This document shows, piece by piece, positions 23,059 to 31,817 of a stretch of 40,579 bases of DNA (positions within the stretch are counted from its first letter, which is position 1; every line of letters begins with the position of its first letter). This DNA comes from Bacteroidota bacterium. GTDB lineage: Bacteria; Bacteroidota; Bacteroidia; Chitinophagales; UBA10324. The position numbers and the translations under genes were made by a program. The notes under the pieces are model-generated. The model worked only from the letters and a program-made list of their open reading frames with translations. It made no database searches and was not told the DNA's origin. The stretch lies in contig JAFDYS010000031.1 in NCBI GenBank assembly GCA_018267315.1, positions 1-40,579 of the forward strand. Direction: 5' to 3'.

Positions 23059-25518
23059 ATGAAAACATTTTTGCTCGCCATCCTGTGCTGGTGTTTTGCC
23101 CTTGTTTCTGCTGCGCAAAAACCAACACTTCAGGCTACCCGGATTAGCGAACCTCCGAAAATTGACGGTGACTTTGATGATGCTGCCTGGAAAAATTCGC
23201 CATCCGTATCCATGACAGTCACGTACCTGCCCACATTCGGTAATCAGCCGTCAGAGCGAAGTGACATTCATGTGGTATATGATGACGTTGCTGTGTATGT
23301 AGGCGCCTATCTCTACGATTCACAACCCGGAAAGATAGCGCACCAGCTCAGCGCGCGTGACGGCGATGCCATTACCGATGACTTTGTTGTGGGATTTGAC
23401 ACCTACGATGATGACCTCAACGGCTACCGCTTTCTTGTAACCGCTGCCGGCGTGCAGGTGGATCAGCGTGTGACACAAATGAACAACAACGACCGCACGT
23501 GGGATGCAGTGTGGGCTAGTGCCGCTTCGCTTAAAAGTGACGGATGGGTGGTGGAGATGAAGATTCCGTATTCAGCCATTCGTTTTCCATCAAAGTCTCC
23601 GCAGAACTGGGGATTGCAGTTTGGCAGAAACATCAACCGGCTGGGTGAATATGATTTATGGAGTCCCGTTGATCCCAAGGAAGCTGGCATCATCAACCAA
23701 TGGGGCACGCTGGAGAATCTTGAAAATATTCAACCGCCGGTCCGGTTGTCACTCACTCCGTATTTAACGGCCGGTCTGCAGGTAACACCCATCAGTTACG
23801 ATCCCGCAGAATACAAGACGGAAAAAATTCTCGGGGGCGGTGCCGATATCAAGTGGGGCATCAATGAGAGCTTCACGCTCGATGCAACCTTGATTCCCGA
23901 TTTCGGGCAGGTACAATCTGATAATCTCGTGCTCAACATTTCTCCGTTTGAAACCAAATTTGATGAGAAGCGCCCGTTCTTCACAGAAGGCACCGAGCTT
24001 TTCAATCAGGACAATTCAGGTGGCGGCGGCTCGCCGCAGGTGTTTTATTCCCGCCGCATTGGCGGACTGCCTTACAACTATTACAGTGCGTTTGGTGATG
24101 TGAAAGAAGGGGAGTCGCTCATCAGCAATCCCACCACCAGCAAGTTGTACAATGCAACCAAGTTATCGGGTCGTACCAATGCAGGGCTGGGCCTTGGATT
24201 ACTCAATGCTGTTTCGCAACCAACATATGCTGAAATCAGAAATGATGAAACCGGCGATGTGCGAACCTATCAAACCAACCCGCTCACGAACTACAATGTG
24301 ATCGTATTTGACCAGTCGCTGAAGAACAACTCGAAGGTGAGTTTTGAAAATACCAATGTATGGAGAGCGGGCATTTCACGCGATGCCAATGTTTCCTCAT
24401 TGCATTATGATGTGCGCAATAAGCAGAATGCGTTGCAACTGGTGGGCTTCGCCAATATGAGTTCCATTTTTGATCCGCAGAGCAATCCGGATCCTGTGCA
24501 CGGTGCGTATTACAATGTCAATCTGAATGAGATTAAAGGAAAGTGGAGCGAATGGATCTGGCATGAACTCATTACGCCGGGCTACGATCAGAATGACTTC
24601 GGGATTCTGTATTACAACAATCAAATGACCAACGGCGCCGGTTTCAGTTATTACAACCAGGAAGTGAAGAAAGGTCCTTTCAACACAGCCAACTTCTGGT
24701 TCAGCATGAACCAGAAAACGCTGGTGAAACCCATGGAATATGTGGAATGGGAAGCCAGCACAGGCGGTAATGTAACGCTGAAGAATTTTTATTCCATCGG
24801 CAGCAATATTTATTCAAAACCCTTCTGGTACTATGATTACTATGAGCCGCGTGTGGAAGGCAGAAAGTATTACCACTATCCGTTTGTTTACAGCAATCTA
24901 TGGGTGAATACGGATTACCGCAAGAAACTGAATGCATTTTTCCTGATAGGATTTGGTGAAGCACCGGGCCCTGAGAATCCGTTTTATGAATCCGAATTAG
25001 ATCTGAACTGGATCATCAATGATCATTTGGCCATCAGCCCTTCCGTTTATGCAAGCAAGGATTTCGGCACGAAGAGCTTCGTGGATTTTGATGAAGAGGG
25101 CAACAGCATCTTTGGCAGTAGAAACACTTCTACGGTATCCAATGCCGTGAACATCCGGTATGCCTTCAACCCGAAAATGAACCTCAACTTCCGTGCACGG
25201 TACTATTGGAGCAAAGTGAATTGGTTTGAATACTATCAACTTCTTGAAGATGGCACCCTGCAACCGACGGATTTCAGCGGCAATTACGACATCAACTTTA
25301 ATGTGTTCAACATTGACGCCGTGTATCAATGGGAATTTGCTCCCGGAAGTTTTGTGAATGTGATCTGGAAGAATAACATCCTGCAAAGCGATGATGCCGG
25401 GCAGGATTCCTATTTCGTGAATTGCAACAAAACATTTTCCACGCCATCATCAAACGGCGTTTCGGTGAAAGTGATTTACTACCTCGATTATCAGTATTTC
25501 AGAAAAAGATCATCCTGA
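23059..25518 (+). CDS. DUF5916 outer-membrane protein with CBM9-like N-terminus
   Basis: An 819-residue protein with signal peptide MKTFLLAILCWCFALVSAAQ. Residues of about 25-215 form a CBM9-like beta-sandwich opening RISEPPKIDGDFDDAAWKN and closing with MKIPYSAIRFP and WGLQFGRNINR. The rest alternates aromatic-rich beta-strands and acidic turns, includes FDEKRPFFTEGTELF, and ends in a Tyr-rich strand YYLDYQYF, as in beta-barrel outer-membrane proteins. The family is widespread in Bacteroidota and often annotated as a hydrolase, but no function is established. ATG at 23059 begins the signal peptide. Confidence 0.88.
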   Translation: MKTFLLAILCWCFALVSAAQKPTLQATRISEPPKIDGDFDDAAWKNSPSVSMTVTYLPTFGNQPSERSDIHVVYDDVAVYVGAYLYDSQPGKIAHQLSARDGDAITDDFVVGFDTYDDDLNGYRFLVTAAGVQVDQRVTQMNNNDRTWDAVWASAASLKSDGWVVEMKIPYSAIRFPSKSPQNWGLQFGRNINRLGEYDLWSPVDPKEAGIINQWGTLENLENIQPPVRLSLTPYLTAGLQVTPISYDPAEYKTEKILGGGADIKWGINESFTLDATLIPDFGQVQSDNLVLNISPFETKFDEKRPFFTEGTELFNQDNSGGGGSPQVFYSRRIGGLPYNYYSAFGDVKEGESLISNPTTSKLYNATKLSGRTNAGLGLGLLNAVSQPTYAEIRNDETGDVRTYQTNPLTNYNVIVFDQSLKNNSKVSFENTNVWRAGISRDANVSSLHYDVRNKQNALQLVGFANMSSIFDPQSNPDPVHGAYYNVNLNEIKGKWSEWIWHELITPGYDQNDFGILYYNNQMTNGAGFSYYNQEVKKGPFNTANFWFSMNQKTLVKPMEYVEWEASTGGNVTLKNFYSIGSNIYSKPFWYYDYYEPRVEGRKYYHYPFVYSNLWVNTDYRKKLNAFFLIGFGEAPGPENPFYESELDLNWIINDHLAISPSVYASKDFGTKSFVDFDEEGNSIFGSRNTSTVSNAVNIRYAFNPKMNLNFRARYYWSKVNWFEYYQLLEDGTLQPTDFSGNYDINFNVFNIDAVYQWEFAPGSFVNVIWKNNILQSDDAGQDSYFVNCNKTFSTPSSNGVSVKVIYYLDYQYFRKRSS

Positions 25519-25557
25519 AAAAAGGAAAGCATTGAATCATGCGGGAAAGGAAGGGGC

Positions 25558-26460
25558 TTACTGTTCTTCCGGTTCTTCTATGCCGATGGCTTCTTTCATA
25601 CGCCGCAGTTCACCGATCTTTTCCTGCACGCCGGCCAATTCATAGGATACCATCAGCGAGGAGAGTAAGGCAGCAATAATTTCTTTATTGCCGGAAGGAA
25701 GATAGTGCGACGGCTTCGGGGACAGATGCAGTTTTTTGAGGTAGATGGTGATGTCGTCGCGGTTGAAAATAATTCCTTTGTTGAAGGGGTTGATGTAAAA
25801 CAGGATGCTGTTCTTGATCCAGGCCTGCGAATCACTTTCACTCAGAAAATCTTTGTGAAATGAAACCACGAAATGCTGCGGAAGAATGATGCCGTACACA
25901 GGCATCTTCACCTGTTCGGCGAGAATGAGGTAGAGAATGGAAAGTGAAACCGGGTTTCCCTTCCTTGACTCAAGTACGTATTTCAGAAAGTTGTTCTGCG
26001 GGTCGTGGATATTCTGCGTGTTGCCTGAAAATCCATTCAGCGAAAAGAGAACGTGGTTGAAAATGTTCACCTGCTCCAGCGGCGGCAGGTGATAACTCAT
26101 TTCCATAGCCACCTGGTCAGCCAGCCGCTCAATGGTGTCGCGAATTTTAGAAGTTTCCTGATCGGGATACTGATAGCGCGAAACGATCAGCATGCCTTCC
26201 AGTAACGAAGGGGATTTCTTCGAAGCCCATTTAGATAAATCTTTCAGAACCGTTTCGAACTGGATGGCATGAATGAGTTCTTCAAGCCGCGAGTGCAGGG
26301 TAGGATCAAAAGTTCTTTCCCAGGCATTTTCCAATGAAGGAATCACGGAGGTGCCGAGAGAAATGATCTTGTCAGTCACGTGGCGATAAACTTCCCGATC
26401 CGGATCATCGAGCAGATGGATCAGAGCATTCAGTTCGTTGCTGGGAATCTGTTCTTTCAA
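25558..26460 (-). CDS. SirB1/transglutaminase-core-like protein
   Basis: A 300-residue cytoplasmic protein. The N-terminal ~90 residues are helical and HEAT-like. The middle carries the SirB1-family signature: LKYVLESRKGNPVSLSILYLILAEQ followed by PVYGIILPQHFVVSF. Typical transglutaminase-like members have Cys at the helix start; here that helix reads GNPVSLS with Ser/Leu and no Cys, so enzymatic activity is doubtful. The start is TTG at 26460: an in-frame TGA lies just upstream and the first internal Met comes about 90 residues later. Confidence 0.8.
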   Translation of the reverse strand: MKEQIPSNELNALIHLLDDPDREVYRHVTDKIISLGTSVIPSLENAWERTFDPTLHSRLEELIHAIQFETVLKDLSKWASKKSPSLLEGMLIVSRYQYPDQETSKIRDTIERLADQVAMEMSYHLPPLEQVNIFNHVLFSLNGFSGNTQNIHDPQNNFLKYVLESRKGNPVSLSILYLILAEQVKMPVYGIILPQHFVVSFHKDFLSESDSQAWIKNSILFYINPFNKGIIFNRDDITIYLKKLHLSPKPSHYLPSGNKEIIAALLSSLMVSYELAGVQEKIGELRRMKEAIGIEEPEEQ

Positions 26461-26598
26461 CTTTGCAATTCAATATGGTTCGGCAATACCGGTGTAACGG
26501 ATATCAGAGAAAATGGTTCTGATAAGTTGCTGTTACAACAAATCTAACGGGCGGGGTTTTACTTTGTATTCATTCAGCGGCAGGAATCTATCCACATG

Positions 26599-28950
26599 CT
26601 ATCCACTCTTTCTTCGAAACCGGCCAAAGGAACGGCGGGGAGCTTCCTTTGCTTTCTCCAGTAATTCCATACATTCTTCCAGTGTGAGTTTAGCCGGTTC
26701 CATGTCCTTGGGAATTTTTGCATTCAGCTTGCCGCTCTTAACATACGGTCCCCATCTTCCGTTCAATACAGAAACGCCGCTCTCTTTGAATTCTTTTATC
26801 ACACTTGACTGTTTCTCGCTGATGAGGGTTAACGCTTCATCCAGCGTGATCGTCATAGGGTCTTGTTCCTTTTTGAGGGAATAAAATTTCTTGTTGTGCA
26901 GTACGTAAGGACCAAACCGTCCTTCCCCGATCACCACATCCGTTCCCTCGTGTTGACCTACTGTTCTCGGCAAAGCAAACATGGCCAGTGCCTCTTCCAG
27001 TGTAATGGTTTCAATGGTGGCATTGCCTCTGATCTTAGCATAACGCGGCTTCTCTTCTTCATCCGGTGAACCGATCTGCACCATGGGTCCGTAACGGCCC
27101 ATGCGCGCAATCACTTTACGGCCGCTCTTGGTATCGGTGCCCAGTTCGCGTTCACCGGTTACGTATTCGGCATTCTCCATGGTTTGCTCCACGTCTTTGT
27201 GAAACGGTTTGTAAAATTCATCAATCACCTTCTCCCATTTCTTTTCGCCATTGGAGATTTCATCAAACTCTTTCTCAATCTCGGCGGTGAAACTGAAATC
27301 CATCACCTCACTGAAATACTGCATCAGAAAATCATTCACGAGAAACCCGATATCGGTCGGGAAGAGTTTTGATTTTTCGTATCCGGTTGTTTCGCTTTCC
27401 GTGACCGATTCAATTTTGTTTTTCTTCAGTCTGAGCACCCGGTAATCCCGGCGCACTCCTTCGCGGTCTTTCTTCTCCACATAACCGCGCTTTTGTATGG
27501 TGGAAATGGTGGGCGCATAAGTGGAAGGTCTGCCGATGCCCAGTTCCTCCAGCTTCTTCACCAGGGAAGCTTCCGTGTAACGGGCAGCAGGACGTGTGAA
27601 TCTTTCGGTGGCCGTCATCTGATGCAGCTCGAGTGACTGACCCACTTTCAACGGAGGCAGCATTCCTTCCGTTGCCTCTTCTGCAGATTCTTCATCACTC
27701 GATTCCATGTATACTTTGAGGAAACCATCGAAGAGCAACACTTCGCCGTTTGCCACCAGTTCTTCATCTTTGATTTTGGAGATACCGATCTTTGCTGTTG
27801 TTTTCTCGAGGCGCGCATCACTCATCTGCGAAGCGATGGTTCGCTTCCATATTAAATTATAGAGACGCTGTTCATCGTTTTCGCCGTCAATCTCTTTGTT
27901 CTCAATGTATGTAGGTCTGATTGCTTCGTGCGCTTCCTGGGCATTGGCGATTTTGCTGGCATACTGATGCGGCTCGGCATATTCCTTTCCGTAATTCTTT
28001 ACAATCTCATCCTGGATAGACTGCATGGCGATTTCAGAAAGCGTGGTGGAATCGGTACGCATGTAGGTGATCTTTCCGCTCTCATACAGCCGCTGTGCAA
28101 CGAGCATGGTTCGCGCCACCGAGAAACCAAGCTTGCGGCTCGCTTCCTGCTGTAAGGTGGACGTGGTGAATGGTGCCGACGGAGATTTCTTTCCGGGTTT
28201 TACCTGAATATCGTTAACGGTGTAATCCGATCCGATGCAGGCCTGCAGAAATGCTTCCGCATCACGTTCGTTGCTTTTATTTTTCGGTAACTCTGCTTTA
28301 AACGTTACTTCATTTCCGAATTTGTCTTTCGCTTTGAAGTAAGCGACAATCTTGAATGACGAAACGGGCGTGAAGCCGTTGATCTCGCGTTCGCGTTCCA
28401 CAATGAGTCGCACGGCAACGGACTGCACACGGCCGGCAGAAAGTTTGGCGCCGCTCATCTTTCTCCAGAGAATCGGCGATAACTCATAACCCACCAGGCG
28501 ATCCACCACCCGGCGCGCCTGCTGTGCATTCACCAGATTGATGTCAATCTTTCGAGGGTTTTTTACTGCTTCGAGAATGGCGGGCTTGGTGATCTCATGA
28601 AACACAATGCGCTTGGTTTCTTTGGGATCAAGATCCAGTGCATGACACAGGTGCCATGAAATGGCTTCGCCTTCGCGGTCCTCGTCCGTTGCCAGCCAGA
28701 TTTCTTCAGCATCTTTCGCAATCTTCTTCAGTTCTTTCACCACCTGTTCCTTGTCAGGACTGATGATGTAGGTGGGCTTGTATCCTTTTTTTACATCCAC
28801 ACCAAAGTCGCCGGTGGGCAAATCACGGATGTGTCCGTACGATGATTTCACCACGTAATTCTTGTCGAGAAATTTCTCCAGCGTTTTTGCTTTCGCCGGG
28901 CTCTCGACAATCATCAGGTTCTTAATCGCTGCTGATTTCTTCTTCGCCAT
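26599..28950 (-). CDS. topA: DNA topoisomerase I (type IA)
   Basis: A 783-residue enzyme that relaxes negative supercoils through a 5'-phosphotyrosine link. The TOPRIM domain holds IVESPAKA (E15) and the acidic ATDEDREGEAI (D89, D91). The catalytic tyrosine is Y296 in GKITYMRTDST. The C-terminus lacks the paired-cysteine zinc ribbons of E. coli TopA. Instead it carries repeats with GRYGPMVQIG, GRFGPYVLH and GRWGPYVKSGK, the TopA C-terminal repeat type, and ends in a basic tail (RRSFGRFRRKSG). ATG at 28950 gives a basic MAKKKS start. It is transcribed on the minus strand upstream of the SirB1-like gene. Confidence 0.97.
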   Translation of the reverse strand: MAKKKSAAIKNLMIVESPAKAKTLEKFLDKNYVVKSSYGHIRDLPTGDFGVDVKKGYKPTYIISPDKEQVVKELKKIAKDAEEIWLATDEDREGEAISWHLCHALDLDPKETKRIVFHEITKPAILEAVKNPRKIDINLVNAQQARRVVDRLVGYELSPILWRKMSGAKLSAGRVQSVAVRLIVEREREINGFTPVSSFKIVAYFKAKDKFGNEVTFKAELPKNKSNERDAEAFLQACIGSDYTVNDIQVKPGKKSPSAPFTTSTLQQEASRKLGFSVARTMLVAQRLYESGKITYMRTDSTTLSEIAMQSIQDEIVKNYGKEYAEPHQYASKIANAQEAHEAIRPTYIENKEIDGENDEQRLYNLIWKRTIASQMSDARLEKTTAKIGISKIKDEELVANGEVLLFDGFLKVYMESSDEESAEEATEGMLPPLKVGQSLELHQMTATERFTRPAARYTEASLVKKLEELGIGRPSTYAPTISTIQKRGYVEKKDREGVRRDYRVLRLKKNKIESVTESETTGYEKSKLFPTDIGFLVNDFLMQYFSEVMDFSFTAEIEKEFDEISNGEKKWEKVIDEFYKPFHKDVEQTMENAEYVTGERELGTDTKSGRKVIARMGRYGPMVQIGSPDEEEKPRYAKIRGNATIETITLEEALAMFALPRTVGQHEGTDVVIGEGRFGPYVLHNKKFYSLKKEQDPMTITLDEALTLISEKQSSVIKEFKESGVSVLNGRWGPYVKSGKLNAKIPKDMEPAKLTLEECMELLEKAKEAPRRSFGRFRRKSG

Positions 28951-29081
28951 GAAAGGAGTTGAATACGAAAATTAGTTGCTCTGAAAGGCCGCAAAGAAAT
29001 AGGAATGACTGTGAAATATCAAAATTATTCTGTGAGTTCAGGATTTTGATCTGCTGAATCAGAAAATGTTTTACCAAACCA

Positions 29082-29573
29082 TTAACTCATCCGCCGTTCG
29101 AAAAACACCGAATCCACATGCACCAGCGGAAAGTTCAATGGCAGATTTCCTTTCGGGATTTCGGTAAATCCGTTTCGCCTGTAAAACGAATGAGCGGCAT
29201 GCATTTGTGAAAGTGACCCTAAATAAATTTCATCAATTGATTTTTCACTCGCCCAACGCAACAATTCATCCATGAGTTTCTGCGCCGTGCCCCATTCTTT
29301 TCCGCGATAGTTTTTCTGAACAAACATTTTTCTCAGTGCGGCCTGATGAGCACTGAAATCGACGAGTGCGATGGTACCCGCTACTTTTCCCTCATGCAGT
29401 GCAATCCAGAAATTGCCGCGGCCGTTTTGATAAAATTCCGGAATGGTCAGCAGATCGGGTTGATCACTGATGGTAATCGGCACATGAAATTCATTTTGCT
29501 GAATATCGAGAATGAGTTGGCATACTTCATCCTGATAAGGTAGTGAGAATTCGCGGATGGTTATCTCACTCAC
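29082..29573 (-). CDS. GNAT-family N-acetyltransferase
   Basis: A 163-residue GNAT acetyltransferase. The acetyl-CoA motif A reads MFVQKNYRGKEWGTAQKLMDELL (R/Q-x-x-G-x-A variant), followed by AAHSFYRRNGFTEI, motif B. GTG at 29573 is taken as the start: its GTGA overlaps the TGA stop of the DUF2807 gene at 29570-29572, giving translational coupling. A longer reading would add forty basic residues antisense-like to the upstream gene. The acyl acceptor is unknown. Confidence 0.87.
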   Translation of the reverse strand: MSEITIREFSLPYQDEVCQLILDIQQNEFHVPITISDQPDLLTIPEFYQNGRGNFWIALHEGKVAGTIALVDFSAHQAALRKMFVQKNYRGKEWGTAQKLMDELLRWASEKSIDEIYLGSLSQMHAAHSFYRRNGFTEIPKGNLPLNFPLVHVDSVFFERRMS

Positions 29574-30220
29574 TCTTTTTCTTTTTTGATGCTTCCGATA
29601 CCCTCGACGGATTTCTCCACCACAGGATTGCCTTTGTACGAAATGCTTCCGATGCCCTGCACGCTGGCCTTGAGATAGGTAACGGCAAAACATTCAATGC
29701 TTCCAACGCCGGCAGTGATGGCATAAACACTGTCAGCCCGGAGCGATGATGCATTGATGGCACCGGTTCCGTTGTTTTCCAAATGCGCAACTTTCGCCGT
29801 GCCCGCGGCCTGAATGCTTCCGACACCATCAATCCTGATGCTGATGTTTTTAAACTTGAAACTATCCTTCACCTCCACCGACCCCACACCGCTCATTTCA
29901 ATTTCTGAAATATCCGGTGCATGCACTTCCACGGTCACTTTCGGATTGCTGATGTTTGCGAATTCTTTTTTCATTGAAACATGAAGAATTCCGTTTTCTA
30001 TTTCCGTAGTCACTCCCGGAATAAGATTTTGGTATGTGGTTACTATGGCGAACCGGGGGCTGTCCTGTACAAGAATGATTTTTGCCACGGCATCAGAAGA
30101 GATTCCATGGAATGCAGCCAGTTCTCTTTTCGCGGATGAGATGGGTCCCCTGCTCCGGAAATCCTGGTTGCAGGATGAAAGAATGACGGCGATGGCAAGC
30201 AACGGGATCAGATGCTTCAT
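29570..30220 (-). CDS. DUF2807 (GIN-domain) lipoprotein
   Basis: A 216-residue lipoprotein with a signal ending ILSSC. The mature part is a repetitive beta-structure of the DUF2807 'head GIN domain' type. A GVGS/GIGS turn recurs (GVGSVEV, GVGSIQA, GVGSIEC, GIGSISY, GIGSIKK), consistent with stacked beta-helix rungs. It lies at the cell envelope; adhesin-like roles have been suggested for the family but not shown. It is coupled to the downstream GNAT gene. ATG at 30220 follows a perfect -7 box. Confidence 0.88.
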   Translation of the reverse strand: MKHLIPLLAIAVILSSCNQDFRSRGPISSAKRELAAFHGISSDAVAKIILVQDSPRFAIVTTYQNLIPGVTTEIENGILHVSMKKEFANISNPKVTVEVHAPDISEIEMSGVGSVEVKDSFKFKNISIRIDGVGSIQAAGTAKVAHLENNGTGAINASSLRADSVYAITAGVGSIECFAVTYLKASVQGIGSISYKGNPVVEKSVEGIGSIKKEKE

Positions 30221-30241
30221 ATGGTTGCTGGTTGAGATTTT

Positions 30242-30249
30242 CAAAGTTA
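30242..30249 (-). promoter_or_regulatory. Bacteroidota -7 box TAACTTTG for the DUF2807-GNAT pair
   Basis: A perfect TAnnTTTG match on the minus strand, 21 bases before the ATG at 30220 and immediately after the L19 terminator. Confidence 0.65.
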
Positions 30250-30257
30250 GGAAGCTT

Positions 30258-30292
30258 TAAAAGAAAAAATCCCCCGGAACTTCCGGAGGATT
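30258..30292 (-). terminator. Intrinsic terminator after rplS
   Basis: In the minus direction AATCCTCCGG pairs with CCGGGGGATT (one G-U pair) around a five-base loop and is followed by TTTTCTTTT. It lies 20 bases after the L19 stop. Confidence 0.85.
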
Positions 30293-30311
30293 TCAATGAG
30301 TTTACAGTATC

Positions 30312-30707
30312 CTATTCTGAAGCAACCGGTGCTTCCGGTTCCGGCACGGTGATTTCCATGTTCAGCTTCTTTTCTTTGATGCGGGCGCGTTTGCCGGTAA
30401 GCGCTCTCAGATAAAATAGCCGGGCACGGCGCACCTTACCGCGCTTATTCACTTCAATGCTGTCAATGTTGGGTGAATAAAGCGGGAATACCCTCTCTAC
30501 CCCAATGCCGTTTGAAATCTTGCGCACGGTAAACGTTTGTGTAGCCCCGTTTCCTTTACGCTGAACCACTTCACCCTTGTAGGACTGGATACGCTCCTTG
30601 TTACCTTCAATGATTTTATAGTGAACGGTAATGTTGTCACCTGCCTTAAAATCAGGCAGTTTCTTCTTATTTGTGACTTGCTGGTGAAAGTATTTGATCG
30701 CCTCCAT
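30312..30707 (-). CDS. rplS: 50S ribosomal protein L19
   Basis: A 131-residue ribosomal protein. The family core is clear: [37 protein letters not shown], then [28 protein letters not shown] and the basic [25 protein letters not shown]. An acidic/proline tail ([12 protein letters not shown]) extends the usual length of about 115. ATG at 30707 is chosen, since the longer reading runs back through the promoter. It has a full -33/-7 promoter and a terminator, so it is transcribed alone. Confidence 0.98.
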   Translation of the reverse strand: MEAIKYFHQQVTNKKKLPDFKAGDNITVHYKIIEGNKERIQSYKGEVVQRKGNGATQTFTVRKISNGIGVERVFPLYSPNIDSIEVNKRGKVRRARLFYLRALTGKRARIKEKKLNMEITVPEPEAPVASE

Positions 30708-30733
30708 GAGTGAATGATTTTTTAAGCGGGTCG

Positions 30734-30764
30734 CAAAGATAATCACAGCAGGGAGATTGGCAAA
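30734..30764 (-). promoter_or_regulatory. Complete Bacteroidota promoter of rplS (TTTG-N19-TATCTTTG)
   Basis: On the minus strand TTTG (30761-30764) and TATCTTTG (30734-30741) are separated by exactly 19 bases, the phylum's -33/-7 consensus. The -7 box ends 26 bases before the ATG at 30707. Confidence 0.85.
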
Positions 30765-30800
30765 TTGAAGAGGCAATATCCTGATGGCGGCAATGTCGCC

Positions 30801-31745
30801 TCAGTTCTCTTTCGTTCCCCTTCCCATTTTTTGAATCCGGTCCTCTTCTTTGAGTTTTTTAAGGATGGCATCCAGAATGCCGTTTACAAATTCGCCGCTT
30901 TTGGGAGTGCTGTAGAGTTTGGCAAGTTCGATGTATTCATTGATGGTGACCTTGGTGGGAATTTCGGGGAAGTACAGCCATTCGGTGACGGCCATTTTCA
31001 TCAGCAGCATATCCATCATCGCCACCCGTTCCCTGTCCCAATGCTGAAGAAAAGATGAAATTATCACTTCAGTGTCCGGTTCATTAAATATGGTTTTACG
31101 GAGCAGTTCCGCTGCAAAATGTTTGAGTTCTTTGAGATCGCGGGCTTCACGTACCACATGCGGCTCACGGTTCGGTGCCGCGTGGGATATGTAATTCATG
31201 ACGGCATGAAAGATCAATTCGCGATCATCCTGCCAGGCGGGAAATACATCTTCCAGGTTCTGTTCAAAAAGCTCATCGGTGGTTAGGATGTTCTTGTAGA
31301 GGAAGGCCAGGATTTCGCGATCATCGGTCAGCAGCGGATTTTCTTTCCTGTGGTAAGATTGATATTCATCCGACTTTCTCAGCTTTTGAAAGAAATGCCT
31401 GAAATTATCAGCATCAATGCGCAGATCGAGTTTCTCGCGGTGAATTTCCTGGTAAAGATTTTCGGTAACCACGAGGTGTTGTATCACCGGGTTGTGAAAG
31501 AGGGAAACGGACAAGTTGCGGTCTTCTTCGCTGGGAATAAATTTGGAAGAACGAATCTGAACATCGGTAACCACATATTCCGCTGTTTTGCATAGCAGGT
31601 ACAACTGATATAGGAAACATCTTACGCTGTTGTTGATGTTTTCAAGCATGGCTTTTTCCAGCCGCTCCACCGTTTTCTCGCGGTCCTGCTCGTGAGCATA
31701 AACGGTTTGCATCACTTTTACGCGTATGGCTCTTCTTGATAACAT
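30801..31745 (-). CDS. nusB: Transcription antitermination factor NusB (long form)
   Basis: A 314-residue protein. NusB binds boxA RNA with NusE/S10 and supports rRNA antitermination. The N-terminus MLSRRAIRVKVMQTVYAHEQD is the canonical start of the fold. The C-terminal ~130 residues (from about FPAWQDDRELIFHAVMNYI, through WDRERVAMMDMLLMKMAVTEWLYFPEIPTKVTINEYIELAK to FVNGILDAILKKL) match classical NusB. A helical insertion of about 150 residues separates the two, as is usual in Bacteroidota. It is transcribed in the same direction as leucine dehydrogenase upstream but with a gap of 72 bases. Confidence 0.95.
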   Translation of the reverse strand: MLSRRAIRVKVMQTVYAHEQDREKTVERLEKAMLENINNSVRCFLYQLYLLCKTAEYVVTDVQIRSSKFIPSEEDRNLSVSLFHNPVIQHLVVTENLYQEIHREKLDLRIDADNFRHFFQKLRKSDEYQSYHRKENPLLTDDREILAFLYKNILTTDELFEQNLEDVFPAWQDDRELIFHAVMNYISHAAPNREPHVVREARDLKELKHFAAELLRKTIFNEPDTEVIISSFLQHWDRERVAMMDMLLMKMAVTEWLYFPEIPTKVTINEYIELAKLYSTPKSGEFVNGILDAILKKLKEEDRIQKMGRGTKEN

Positions 31746-31817
31746 GGTTTGGTGAAATCTATGGTCACCGTCTTGAGCAATCAGAAAGAACTGATCATAA
31801 ATGACGGCGATTCAAAA

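Noticed and set aside
26540..26580. TTACTTTG promoter-like box on the plus strand between the SirB1-like and topA genes
   Set aside because: One mismatch to the consensus and the only ORF downstream is the antisense of topA.
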